This document shows, one piece after another, positions 1-9,089 of a stretch of 48,208 bases of DNA. Under the pieces are notes generated by a model. It did not search any database. It saw only the letters and a list, made by a program, of their open reading frames with translations, and had not been told where the DNA came from. The position numbers and the translations under genes were made by a program. The DNA comes from Arthrobacter livingstonensis. Lineage in GTDB: Bacteria; Actinomycetota; Actinomycetes; Actinomycetales; Micrococcaceae. Numbering within the stretch: the first letter of the stretch is position 1; each line of letters begins with the position of its first letter. The stretch covers positions 1-48,208 of the forward strand of contig NZ_QJVD01000026.1 in the NCBI RefSeq assembly GCF_003219815.1, read 5' to 3'.

Positions 1-11
1 CAACCATCCCT

Positions 12-72
12 GCGGGCATTATCAAATGATTCCACGAAGAAAACCACGCGGGCATCTTGACATGATTCCCCG
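12..72. repeat. Two copies of a degenerate 25-bp direct repeat, period 36
   Basis: Copies at 12-36 and 48-72 match at 20 of 25 positions. Both begin GCGGGCAT and share ATGATTCC. The window edge may cut off further copies upstream. No other feature is seen in the first 118 bases. Confidence 0.5.
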
Positions 73-118
73 GGGGGCGCGCCGAGACTCTAAAATGCTC
101 GCGAAAAGGGGTGCGTGC

Positions 119-1453
119 CTACTGGATTGCCCGGGGCACGATGAACAGGGGCTGCCTCAAGCTGCGAAGGTTGACTCGAAGTCTGAGCTGCCCCCGCCTG
201 GCCAGCGTGATGCCAATCGTGGCAGCCGCCAGGGCCGGCATGCCTCCGGCAACCAGCATGGCCCATTGCACGCCCACATGCTCGGCCAGCCACCCCATTA
301 GCGGACCGCCCAGGGCCTGCCCGCCGATGAGCACCATGATGTACAAGCTCATGACACGGCCGCGGATCAGCACATTGGTGGACATTTGGACCAGCTGATT
401 GGAATTGGTCAAGAACAGCAGGGAAGCAAACCCCGCCACCACCATGACGGCACCAAAGGTGACCATGTTCGGTGACAGGGAGGCGAACATGAGCACTATT
501 CCATAGGCGCCGGCCGCGGATATCACGGTACGCAGCCGCAGGACGGCAATCCTGGTCGAGGCCAGCGCACCGGCCAGGGCCCCGAGCGCAACGAGCGTGT
601 TGAGCAGGCCATAGCCCCCGGCACCGGCGTCGAACACGTTGTTCGCGTAGGCCGCCATCAGAACGGCCAAGCTGAGGCCAAAGACGGCAAAGAACCCTGC
701 CATGACGGCGGGCCAGAAGATGGTGGGCTTGCTCAGGGCGTAACGCACACCTTCCATGAGCTGTCCCTTGGACCGCTTCGCCGGGGCCATTTTCACCAGC
801 TCCTCCGGGCGGATGAAGACCAGCGAGCCGACAGTGACGCTGCACGCCACCGCGTTGGCGGCGAAGGCCCAGCCACCGCCCACCGCGGTGATCAGGATGC
901 CGCTGACGGCCGGGCCGATCATGCCGCCCATTTGGAAGATGGAGGAGTTCAGGCTGATGGCGTTGCGCAGCTGGCGGGGTCCGACGAGTTCGTTGACAAA
1001 AACCTGGCGGGCGGGCTGGTCGGCCACCACCACCAGCCCGAGCACGAATGCGATGACGTAAATGTGCCACACTTCCAGGTTCCCGGTCAGCGCCAGCACG
1101 GCCATGGTGGTGGCCAGGAGGCCGGCGGAGCCCTGGCTGATCATCAGGATCAGGCGCTTGGAGTATCGGTCGGCCAGAATCCCGCCGAGCGGCATGAGCA
1201 CCAGGGACGGGATGAACTGCATGAAAACGGTGATGCCGACGGCCGTAACGGAGCCGGAGAGTTCCAATACCATCCAGTCTTGGGCGACGCGCTGCATCCA
1301 CACGGCAATGACGGCGACGAGGTTGGCGGAGGCAAAGATGCGGTAGTTGCGGATCTTGAGCGAGGAGAAGGTTTGGTTCCACGGCGGGCGCGTGGCGACG
1401 ATGTTGATGGGTGCGGTCAGGGCAGCATTTTGGGTTGCTGGAGGGGGCGTCAA
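119..1453 (-). CDS. MFS transporter (multidrug or siderophore exporter type)
   Basis: This is a 444-residue polytopic membrane protein with about twelve hydrophobic segments. It resembles the MFS_3/EntS-like (DHA3) exporters. The loop after the second segment (residues about 75-85) reads GGILADRYSKR, which matches the MFS signature between TM2 and TM3. The apparent start is TTG with a poor ribosome-binding site, so the N-terminus is uncertain. It is divergent from a LysR regulator, and about 130 bp lie between the two starts; such pairs usually mean the regulator controls the exporter. The substrate cannot be read from the sequence. The transporter family is secure and the exporter role is inferred from family resemblance. 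Confidence 0.85.
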   Translation of the reverse strand: MTPPPATQNAALTAPINIVATRPPWNQTFSSLKIRNYRIFASANLVAVIAVWMQRVAQDWMVLELSGSVTAVGITVFMQFIPSLVLMPLGGILADRYSKRLILMISQGSAGLLATTMAVLALTGNLEVWHIYVIAFVLGLVVVADQPARQVFVNELVGPRQLRNAISLNSSIFQMGGMIGPAVSGILITAVGGGWAFAANAVACSVTVGSLVFIRPEELVKMAPAKRSKGQLMEGVRYALSKPTIFWPAVMAGFFAVFGLSLAVLMAAYANNVFDAGAGGYGLLNTLVALGALAGALASTRIAVLRLRTVISAAGAYGIVLMFASLSPNMVTFGAVMVVAGFASLLFLTNSNQLVQMSTNVLIRGRVMSLYIMVLIGGQALGGPLMGWLAEHVGVQWAMLVAGGMPALAAATIGITLARRGQLRLRVNLRSLRQPLFIVPRAIQ

Positions 1454-1534
1454 AGCGAAGGTCCATCGGCTGGAAGTGGCGGGGAAATTTGGATCCCTTC
1501 AAGCCTACGGACGGCGACTCCATGCCGAAAGAGT

Positions 1535-1554
1535 ATGGTGAATATAATTACCAT
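1535..1554. promoter_or_regulatory. Candidate LysR operator overlapping a -10 box
   Basis: An inverted repeat ATGGT-N10-ACCAT lies between the divergent MFS and LysR genes. A perfect TATAAT at 1543-1548, reading toward the LysR gene, sits inside it. LysR-type regulators typically bind such T-N11-A dyads and repress themselves. No good -35 is visible, so the promoter call is tentative. Confidence 0.45.
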
Positions 1555-1585
1555 TGCATTCCGTAATAGTTAGGTGGCGCACCGC

Positions 1586-2461
1586 ATGCATGACACGCCC
1601 ACTTTTGACCCGGCGCAGCTTAAGAGTTTCCTCGCCGTGGCGGAGACCCGAAATTTTACCCGGGCGGCCGAGCGCCTGGGCGTCAGCCAGCCCACGGTCA
1701 GCCAGCATGTGCGCAAACTGGAACAGGCAGCCGGGCGCGTGCTGGTGGCACGGGACACCCGGGATGTGCGCCTGACTGACAACGGCGACGCCATGGCCGG
1801 TTTTGCCCGCACGATCCTGGCGGCGAACGACGCCGCCAGCCGATATTTTTCAGGCGCGGCAATGCGCGGGCGGTTGCGTTTTGGCACTGCTGACGACCTC
1901 GCCATCACCGGGCTCCCCCGCATCCTGCGTGAATTCCGCCAGCTGTATCCGCAGATCAACCTGGAGCTCACCGTGAGCCAAAGCGACCAATTGCACCGCC
2001 GCCTGAAGGCCGGGCAGCTGGACCTGGTGTTTGTGAAGTGGGTGTCCGGCACCCAGGAAGGTGAGGTGGTCAAGCAGGACACCTTTGCCTGGGTGGGGCT
2101 GGAGGAAACGGTCCTGGAGCCGCGCTCACCGGTGCCCGTGATCATCTACCCGGCGCCAAGCCTGAGCCGCAAGCTGGCCCTTGACGCACTGGAGGAGGCT
2201 GGCCGGACCTGGCGGATCACCTGTTCGACTAAACAAATCAGCGGGGTGCTGGCGGCACTGCGCGCGGGCATCGGCATTGCGGTCATGCCGACGTCGCTGG
2301 TTCCCGACGACCTGAAAATCATCACCAAACGCTTTGACCTGCCGCCCGTGGGCGACGTGGACTTCACGCTGATCCGCAACCCGCTCGCCAACACCGAGGT
2401 GGTGGATGCGCTGACACGGGCCATCATGGGCCGCAAACTCACCCCCCTGAGCCGGCGGTAA
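1586..2461 (+). CDS. LysR family transcriptional regulator
   Basis: This 291-residue protein has an N-terminal winged helix-turn-helix. Residues about 8-66 follow the LysR pattern (FLAVAETRNFTRAAERLGVSQ, then LEQ...L). A periplasmic-binding-like effector domain follows from about residue 85. The ATG at 1586 is preferred because AGGTGG lies 8 nt upstream; an in-frame GTG at 1574 would add four residues. It is transcribed away from the MFS exporter at 119-1453 and probably regulates it and itself through the dyad at 1535-1554. The ligand is unknown. The gene closes the high-G+C flank before the A+T-richer defence block. Confidence 0.92.
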   Translation: MHDTPTFDPAQLKSFLAVAETRNFTRAAERLGVSQPTVSQHVRKLEQAAGRVLVARDTRDVRLTDNGDAMAGFARTILAANDAASRYFSGAAMRGRLRFGTADDLAITGLPRILREFRQLYPQINLELTVSQSDQLHRRLKAGQLDLVFVKWVSGTQEGEVVKQDTFAWVGLEETVLEPRSPVPVIIYPAPSLSRKLALDALEEAGRTWRITCSTKQISGVLAALRAGIGIAVMPTSLVPDDLKIITKRFDLPPVGDVDFTLIRNPLANTEVVDALTRAIMGRKLTPLSRR

Positions 2462-2606
2462 GCGAGCTCACAAGTCGAATTCAGGACGCAAATGTTTCGT
2501 ATGTCAGCGACTGGAACCGAACACCAATGGAATGTCGTAGTGGCTGGGTAGTATCTGAAGATAGGTAAATCGTTCAGCCCTTTTTCACAGATCGGAAGTC
2601 CCGTTC

Positions 2607-5366
2607 GTGCCCAAATTATCGACAGAACCGCTAACTCCGGAACAGATTGAGCACCAGAAGAACGTCGGCGAAGTCGCCGATCATATTGAAGGCCTTGTAC
2701 GTGGCGGGATGAGTATCGCAGCTGCCGCTCAGTCGTTGTCGACGGGTTTCTTCAGAGTCCCCCCAGAAATGTTGGCTGAGGGACGGCACACCTACGAAAA
2801 ACGCTGCCATCTCGTTGAGGAGTGGGACGACGAAGAAGGCGGCAGCACAATGAGCCCATTCGACATGGAGAGTTGGTACGGAGGGCCCAAGGAATCCGAT
2901 GTCTTCTGGCCCCCGTTGTACAATCGGCTAAGTTCGGAAATTGCCGACGGGGTAGTCGATGTCGACAAGTCTTCTTCACGCGTCATTTCACTTGGAGACT
3001 TTCCTGGCAAACAGCTTATCGATACCCGAGGGCTAGTCCTAGGATATGTCCAAAGCGGGAAGACCACGAATTTCATGTCCGTGATAGCCAAGGCTGCCGA
3101 CCTCGGTTACCGCATGATCATCATCCTCTCTGGAACGACAGACAACCTGCGTCGTCAGACTCAAGAGCGGCTCGATGACTACCTGGCATTCCCAAACCGA
3201 TCCAAAATCCATCCCCTCACGACTCAGAAGAATGACTTCTGCGAAGTCACCACTGCGAACGCGCTGCTAAACCAAGACGAAATGCGGCTGCTCGCCGTCG
3301 TAAAGAAGAACCCTGCGAGACTCCGACGCCTCAATAAGTGGCTGAAAAGTGCTTCGGCGACCACCTTGGCAAAATGCCCAATCTTAGTCATTGATGACGA
3401 AGCGGACCAAGCGTCCATCGACGTCGGTGCGCGCCGGCAGTCCACGATCAACAAACTGATTCGAGAACTTCTGTCGCATCCCAAGTCCGCATACATCGCC
3501 TACACCGCAACCCCGTTCGCAAACCTTCTAATTGATCCCAAAGATGAGTCAGACCTCTACCCACGCAATTTCATTGTGAGTCTTCCGCGGCCCGACGCAT
3601 ACTTCGGGCCCGAGCGCATCTTCGGGTCCCTCGAAGCCGAAGAGGGCATCACACCTGACGATGGCCTAGACATCGTTCGAATAGTCTCGACGGATGATGC
3701 GGCCGTTGTTCGGCCCCCCACAAAGAAAGAAGACTTCATTTCCTGGACAGCGGAGATTCCGAGCTCTCTCAGGACATCGATTCTATGGTTTTTGCTTGCC
3801 ACCACCGCCCGGCGCATTCGTTCTAATGAAATTCGCCACTCATCAATGTTGGTCCATACGTCGATGCGCGCCTTGGCACACATGGAAACCAGGGATGCCA
3901 TTGAGTCTGAACTACATCAGATCCGAGGCGCCTACGCCGTTGGGGAACCGGCTCTACTGCACGAGCTGAGGACTCTTTGGGAAACCGAGACCGCAAAAGT
4001 AGACGCAGGGGCATTCGAGAATATGCGCATTGAAACGGACACGGTCATCGACGGCCTAGACGGGACCTTGGCGAAGGCTAAGGTCGTCGTAGACAATTAT
4101 CTGTCCGAGGAGAGACTAAGTTATCCCAAAAATGAACCGCAGACGGCGATCGTCGTTGGCGGAAACACGCTTTCTCGTGGGCTGACGCTGGAAGGGCTAA
4201 TTTCAAGCTACTTTGTTCGCGCGTCTTCGGCCTACGACACACTGCTGCAAATGGGACGATGGTTCGGATACCGGAAAGGGTACGAGGATCTCGTCCGTAT
4301 TTGGATGACGGCCGAGTTGCGAGATTGGTTCTTCGCTTTGTCCACGGTCGAGACTGAAATCCGCGAAGAAATCGACGTTTACGCCAAAGAGCGAAAAACC
4401 CCGGCACAACTGCCCGTCCGCATTCGGACCCATCCGCAAATGGCGATCACATCCGCTGCAAAAATGCGGAGTGCCGTCAAGGCACGGGTCAGTTACTCAG
4501 GCACCAAAGTCCAAACAATTCTATTCCATAATGAAGACCAAAGTTGGCTTGCTGGGAATATTGTCGCCACAGAACGCCTTGTTGCCGACGCAAAGCGTGC
4601 AGGACATAACGAACACGAATTCCCAAACGCCCAGACTCGCGGATTTGAGGGCGTCGATTCTGATTCAATCCTTCAGTTCCTGCATGAGTACAAGGTCCAC
4701 AAGAATGCACGAACGATTGACCCAGAACCAATCTGCAAGTATATCCAAGGCCAGAACAAGAAGGGCTATCTGACGAAGTGGAACGTCGTTTTCATGGAAC
4801 GCAAGAATGGGGATGTTTCGGACTTGACGCTAGGGATGGACGAGCCGCTTAAGCTGCTTCAACGAAGCAAGCTGTCGCCCGCGACCCCCGGCACTGCAAA
4901 TCTGAAAGCCATCTCCTCTACTTGGGATCGGTTTGCTGACTTGGACATTGATAAAAAAATCGTGGCAGAATCGTTTGGCTTGCCGAACGAAAGCAAGGTC
5001 CGCGACCACCACCTCCGGACAGCACGAAAAATGCGGGGGCTCGACAAAGTCGGACTCTTGGTCATCTATCCGATTAATAAGGATTCACGCCCGAATGCCA
5101 AGGCCCCAAGAGTGGCCGAAGGACTTCAAGTTCCACTAGAGGCCTCAGCGGCTCGGCGGAATGTTGAACGAATTGCTCTTGACGCTGAAGAACATCTCAT
5201 TGGAATCAGCCTGATCTTCCCTGAAGCACGGGATGAATCCGACACCGTCGACTACGTGACTGCCAATGTCGACACGGACTACCTTGAGGATGTTGAGGAT
5301 GAAATCGACGCCGCCGACGACCAAGACGAAAAGAACGCACTCCAAGAGGAGGCTCAAGCCAAATGA
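2607..5366 (+). CDS. Z1 domain-containing superfamily II helicase-like ATPase
   Basis: At 919 residues this is the motor protein of the defence block. Walker A is GYVQSGKT at about residues 146-153. The DEAD-type Walker B is IDDEAD at about 262-267. A TAT motif III lies near residue 299 and an arginine-finger motif QMGRWFGYR near 547-555. This set is typical of the Z1 family, SF-II helicase-like enzymes found beside restriction nucleases and MORC-like ATPases. The extreme C-terminus is very acidic. The start is GTG with GGAAG about 9 nt upstream. The stop overlaps the next start (ATGA, 5363-5366), indicating translational coupling. Predicted role: ATP-driven DNA translocation or remodelling in a restriction complex (inference). 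Confidence 0.9.
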   Translation: MPKLSTEPLTPEQIEHQKNVGEVADHIEGLVRGGMSIAAAAQSLSTGFFRVPPEMLAEGRHTYEKRCHLVEEWDDEEGGSTMSPFDMESWYGGPKESDVFWPPLYNRLSSEIADGVVDVDKSSSRVISLGDFPGKQLIDTRGLVLGYVQSGKTTNFMSVIAKAADLGYRMIIILSGTTDNLRRQTQERLDDYLAFPNRSKIHPLTTQKNDFCEVTTANALLNQDEMRLLAVVKKNPARLRRLNKWLKSASATTLAKCPILVIDDEADQASIDVGARRQSTINKLIRELLSHPKSAYIAYTATPFANLLIDPKDESDLYPRNFIVSLPRPDAYFGPERIFGSLEAEEGITPDDGLDIVRIVSTDDAAVVRPPTKKEDFISWTAEIPSSLRTSILWFLLATTARRIRSNEIRHSSMLVHTSMRALAHMETRDAIESELHQIRGAYAVGEPALLHELRTLWETETAKVDAGAFENMRIETDTVIDGLDGTLAKAKVVVDNYLSEERLSYPKNEPQTAIVVGGNTLSRGLTLEGLISSYFVRASSAYDTLLQMGRWFGYRKGYEDLVRIWMTAELRDWFFALSTVETEIREEIDVYAKERKTPAQLPVRIRTHPQMAITSAAKMRSAVKARVSYSGTKVQTILFHNEDQSWLAGNIVATERLVADAKRAGHNEHEFPNAQTRGFEGVDSDSILQFLHEYKVHKNARTIDPEPICKYIQGQNKKGYLTKWNVVFMERKNGDVSDLTLGMDEPLKLLQRSKLSPATPGTANLKAISSTWDRFADLDIDKKIVAESFGLPNESKVRDHHLRTARKMRGLDKVGLLVIYPINKDSRPNAKAPRVAEGLQVPLEASAARRNVERIALDAEEHLIGISLIFPEARDESDTVDYVTANVDTDYLEDVEDEIDAADDQDEKNALQEEAQAK

Positions 5367-6355
5367 GCACCCCCCAAGAATCGTCTTACTCGATATTTGC
5401 TTACTTGCAAAGTCAGCTACCTGCAGCTTCCAAGTTGACCGTTCGCCCAACCGACATCGTAACCAGTGACGGTGCCGTTGCACACGCGATCGACGGAAAC
5501 GGATTTCCAACGCTTCTGATACCGGTCTCAAGAGACACAAATACAAATATGGACTGGCACAACAAGTCCATCACCTTTAGATACAGGAATTTAATGGTGA
5601 AGGGCGTCGAAACGCTCTTCTTGGCGCTTGAATGTAAGTCCGAACGACTACTCACACAATTTGGACACCTCGTCGACGACGTATTGAGTTCGGTGGCGGA
5701 GCACCCCGAAGACGCGAATACCGTCACGCGAATGGTCGTTGATCGCTGGCGGGAGATGCTGAAGGATACAAAGCAACCACTCCTCAGTGAAGCACAGCTC
5801 GCAGGACTATACGGTGAGCTTTTGTTTTTGGAACAGTTGTCCTTTCACCACGGTGCCGGATGCTTGGCAGCTTGGACAGGCCCTCAGGGGAACCGTCACG
5901 ACTTTGAGCTCAGCAACGCTTCTTTTGAGGTCAAAACGACCGCAAACCACAACAACTTAATTGTGGCATTCCACGGTGTGCGTCAGTTGGAAGCGACTAA
6001 CGACCTCCCCCTTTACGTCGTTGCCCATCAGATCGAGCGCATCCTTGGAGCAGATTCTGTCCCTGAACTTTTGCAGCGACTTTACGATTCAGGCATTGAC
6101 AGGTTGGAACTCCTACGAAGACTGGCAGAGGTCGGATATCACGAGACCGAAGTTGGCCATTATTCTGCCTATACATTTTCAGTCCTTGCCACTAAGACCG
6201 TCCTAGTTGATTCAGAATTCCCACGAATCACCCATGAGACTCTCACTTATGGCCGTTTCTTGGAGAAGATATCTTCTTTGCAATATTCAGTTGACTTGGG
6301 ACAGCTGGAGGAGACCTTGGTTCCGCTGGAAGACCTCGAAATGACCGGTGAATAG
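5363..6355 (+). CDS. PD-(D/E)XK motif nuclease (DUF4420-like)
   Basis: This 330-residue protein is the likely DNA-cutting subunit. The restriction-endonuclease-fold core is readable: a conserved Glu in GELLFLE (E152), then HDFEL with D180, then FEVKTT with E189 and K191. Together these give the D-x(8)-E-x-K active-site pattern. The size fits the DUF4420/PD-(D/E)XK family that accompanies Z1 helicases. It overlaps the Z1 gene by 4 bp upstream and the ATPase gene by 1 bp downstream (TAGTG). The active-site residues look intact, so an active nuclease is expected. That it cuts unmethylated DNA is inferred from the methyltransferase at the far end of the block. Confidence 0.85.
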   Translation: MSTPQESSYSIFAYLQSQLPAASKLTVRPTDIVTSDGAVAHAIDGNGFPTLLIPVSRDTNTNMDWHNKSITFRYRNLMVKGVETLFLALECKSERLLTQFGHLVDDVLSSVAEHPEDANTVTRMVVDRWREMLKDTKQPLLSEAQLAGLYGELLFLEQLSFHHGAGCLAAWTGPQGNRHDFELSNASFEVKTTANHNNLIVAFHGVRQLEATNDLPLYVVAHQIERILGADSVPELLQRLYDSGIDRLELLRRLAEVGYHETEVGHYSAYTFSVLATKTVLVDSEFPRITHETLTYGRFLEKISSLQYSVDLGQLEETLVPLEDLEMTGE

Positions 6356-8205
6356 TGTCCATCCGTCTAAGCCTGTACCGCCATCAGTGGGAGGCCACTG
6401 GGAGCGGCGATGCAAAATCGATTCAAAACGCCATGGGAAAGACATCGCTTGATTTGTGGAGCGTGCTACTCCGGGAATCTCTTCAAAATAGTTGGGATGC
6501 CCGTCTTGGCGAGCACATCCGGTTCTGCATTGCAGAAACCTTACTGCCGGAAGAGAAGTCTTCCGTCCTTGTAAACGAAGTTTTTGGTGAGCTTCCGCCC
6601 CAAGGCGCATCACTCAAGTTACCAGGGAAATTAGCAAACGGTCGCCTGCGAGTGTTGACCATTTCCGACTATGGAACTCGAGGCTTGGGAGGTCCAATCC
6701 GCGCGAATTTTGCCTCTAAAATGAATGAAAAACGCGATTTCGTAGACTTTGTCCGTAATTTTGGTCGCAGTCAGAGCAAGGGGCTCGAAGGAGGCACTTA
6801 TGGTCTCGGCAAGGGCGTACTTTACGAGTCGAGCGATGTCGGAATGTGCCTCGTCTACTCCCAAGCCTTGGTGGACGGTGCCATAGAGAACCGCCTCATC
6901 GGAGTTTCGGGCGGGGATGAAGACTATGACGACAACAACCTAAAATACACTGGACGAAATTGGTGGGGCATTATCGCAGAGGACGAGATTGTCGATCCTG
7001 CCACCGGAACAGACGCCCGGCTCATCGCTGAGACCGTTGGAATGCCCGTACCTGAACCCGACGAGTCGGGGACCTGCATCATGATTATTGATCCAAAACG
7101 CTTCGACGGTGATAGGGGGGATGCTCATATCCAAGACAGGATCAACGCTATTCGAGACGCAGCGCTCAAATGGGCTTGGCCTCATGCAATGGACGTCGGA
7201 TCGGGTCCGAACGTAGAATTTTCATTTACTTTTGACGGAGCAGCACTTGCGCCGATTCGCCCGCTCGAAGACCCGATGATCCGTCATTTCGCTCAAGGCT
7301 ATGTCGACATGATGCGAAGTAACGAGACCGGTATTGACCCACAATCGGCGCAGACAATACTGAAACCTATTGACTCTCAGCGGCCCCAGAAACACCTCGG
7401 AGCTCTGGTCTTGCGACAGGCCCTGCACCAGCTAGGCGACGTCCGATCGCTGGAAAACACAGTCGCTTTGCTTCGGAAGCCGAGAATGGTCGTCAAGTAT
7501 CTACCGGTCACGGCCCCCGCCGGTGATTTCTCCGTCTACTCTGTCTTCGTCGCCGATGACAGCGTCGACAAGTTCTTCGCATCCTCTGAGCCTGTCGCCC
7601 ATGACGACTGGGTCGTCATGAAAGCCGAGAAGGATGGTCGTAGGAACTATGTACGCAGTGCCATGCTCAGTATCGATGCCGTATTCAAGAGCCTGTACTC
7701 CGACTCAACAGCCGCAACGGCCAGCCAACGGGTCGCCGGTGCAACGAGAATTTCATCCGCCCTAGGCGGCCTAATTACTGGGATTAAAGGTCAAGGTGCA
7801 CGTTCGATAGAACCGCAAGCCGGCTCAGGTTTGCCAAGTCCTGGCTCGTCGATAAGTTCGCGTCGTACAACAATACGACCGTCTGGACCGGCCAAATTGT
7901 TCAAATTTGGTGGTAACAATCGCGTAGGATTTCCGTTTGTAATTAGCGGGGGAAAACCAAAGGAGAAATTCTCCGTCACTGCACATGCCCACATCGTCCT
8001 CGGCACCGGCGGCGTTGAATCAAACGATGGACCGCTGATGGCAGCCCGGCCGGAGTTCGTCGGTTGGATCGTTGACGGCGACGATGAGCTGGTTGAGACC
8101 CTGATAGTTGAGACCCCAACGGAAGCGAGCTACCTGGCAATCTTTACGCAGCCCGCGGATACTGCTGTTAGCTCCACGGCCTCACTGGAAGTTGTGGCTC
8201 CATGA
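6355..8205 (+). CDS. GHKL ATPase, MORC/MutL-like (paraMORC) protein
   Basis: This 616-residue protein has the Bergerat-fold nucleotide-binding signatures. The N-box is E41-SLQ-N45-SW-D48-A49. The DxGxxG motif is DYGTRG (D105, G107, G110). The glycine-rich lid is GGTYGLGKG at about residues 146-154. These are the motifs of gyrase, Hsp90, histidine-kinase and MutL ATPases. Beside a Z1 helicase and a PD-(D/E)XK nuclease they point to the prokaryotic MORC-related group, thought to clamp or remodel DNA within restriction systems. No histidine-kinase phosphoacceptor region is visible. The start is a GTG overlapping the previous stop by one base. It ends in a 4-bp ATGA overlap with the next gene. 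The function of the C-terminal half is unknown. Confidence 0.85.
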   Translation: MSIRLSLYRHQWEATGSGDAKSIQNAMGKTSLDLWSVLLRESLQNSWDARLGEHIRFCIAETLLPEEKSSVLVNEVFGELPPQGASLKLPGKLANGRLRVLTISDYGTRGLGGPIRANFASKMNEKRDFVDFVRNFGRSQSKGLEGGTYGLGKGVLYESSDVGMCLVYSQALVDGAIENRLIGVSGGDEDYDDNNLKYTGRNWWGIIAEDEIVDPATGTDARLIAETVGMPVPEPDESGTCIMIIDPKRFDGDRGDAHIQDRINAIRDAALKWAWPHAMDVGSGPNVEFSFTFDGAALAPIRPLEDPMIRHFAQGYVDMMRSNETGIDPQSAQTILKPIDSQRPQKHLGALVLRQALHQLGDVRSLENTVALLRKPRMVVKYLPVTAPAGDFSVYSVFVADDSVDKFFASSEPVAHDDWVVMKAEKDGRRNYVRSAMLSIDAVFKSLYSDSTAATASQRVAGATRISSALGGLITGIKGQGARSIEPQAGSGLPSPGSSISSRRTTIRPSGPAKLFKFGGNNRVGFPFVISGGKPKEKFSVTAHAHIVLGTGGVESNDGPLMAARPEFVGWIVDGDDELVETLIVETPTEASYLAIFTQPADTAVSSTASLEVVAP

Positions 8206-9089
8206 AGTATGTCAGCCTCGGGCACTTAGTATTGGATGAGCGGATTGTTCGCGATGTGGAGTGGGAATTCTCCCTCGACGGCCAAGTAACTCGGTCAGTG
8301 GACGGCGCCCTCCCAGAGTGGAACTATTTCTCCACGGTTGGAGTTTCATGCACAGTCATCGTGGATATGGATGAAGCGAGGCGAGCATTGGAGGTCGCGA
8401 ATGATTTGCAGTTTGCCTGGCTCGTCGTCGCCAAATGCAAACCATCCCCCGTTGCCATCCCAAGTCAACCCATCCGTCTCGTCGACGGACGTCAAGAGAT
8501 CTCGCTTACTCTGCCGCCTGGCAGTATCAGCGGACAGCTAGATCTCGAGCTACTCCTGACAGTTGCGTCGCCCTCCAAGTTCCACATCGACGGATTCGCA
8601 CCTAGCAAAATTGGTCAAACCGTCTTTCGGACGTCATCAAAACTCGTCTTGGAAGGTAACGCAGGGCAGCTGCCACTATTACCCGTGTCTTTTGCGGATC
8701 ACGGAATCCAACATCCTGAGTCTTCTTTGTGGTGGCTGCGGTTCTTAACGCGAGACTTGGAAGAATCGGCGAATTCAGCACTGTGGCTGTGGCTCAACAC
8801 AGACAACCCTGAAATGGAGCCGTTAATTGAACAGTCGGACACAACAATCAGCCTAATCTGGTTGCAATTCCTCCAGATCGACTTCGTTCGTCAGCTCCTG
8901 TCCGAGGCACTTCGTCATCCCGATTTGGACACGACTTATACCTACCCAGACGGTTCATTGGGTGAACTGCTCACAGGTGTGATTAAACTCGTCGGGCCAT
9001 CTTTGCAATCAGTGCAGGCGGAACACCAAGACGACCCTGGACGCGTGGAAGCCAAACTTCAAGCACTGGTTAACGGAGCGAGACTATGA
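8202..9089 (+). CDS. Hypothetical protein of the Z1/MORC defence operon
   Basis: I do not recognise this 295-residue protein. It is acidic and soluble-looking, with no signal peptide, membrane segment, Walker motif or nuclease motif. The first half (about 1-150) alternates short hydrophobic stretches as in a beta-rich domain; the second half is richer in helix-forming residues. It overlaps both neighbours by ATGA (8202-8205 and 9086-9089), so it is translated with the ATPase and must be part of the system. It could be an adaptor between the GHKL ATPase and the nuclease, or a target-sensing subunit; both are guesses. Confidence 0.8.
   Translation: MKYVSLGHLVLDERIVRDVEWEFSLDGQVTRSVDGALPEWNYFSTVGVSCTVIVDMDEARRALEVANDLQFAWLVVAKCKPSPVAIPSQPIRLVDGRQEISLTLPPGSISGQLDLELLLTVASPSKFHIDGFAPSKIGQTVFRTSSKLVLEGNAGQLPLLPVSFADHGIQHPESSLWWLRFLTRDLEESANSALWLWLNTDNPEMEPLIEQSDTTISLIWLQFLQIDFVRQLLSEALRHPDLDTTYTYPDGSLGELLTGVIKLVGPSLQSVQAEHQDDPGRVEAKLQALVNGARL

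Noticed and set aside
90-1523. Long Arg/His-rich reading frame overlapping the MFS gene
   Set aside because: Wrong-frame shadow; its translation is low-complexity Arg/Pro/His, while the other frame has a clear MFS protein.
6355-8205. Two-component sensor histidine kinase
   Set aside because: The GHKL motifs are N-terminal and there is no H-box dimerisation helix, membrane segment or adjacent response regulator.
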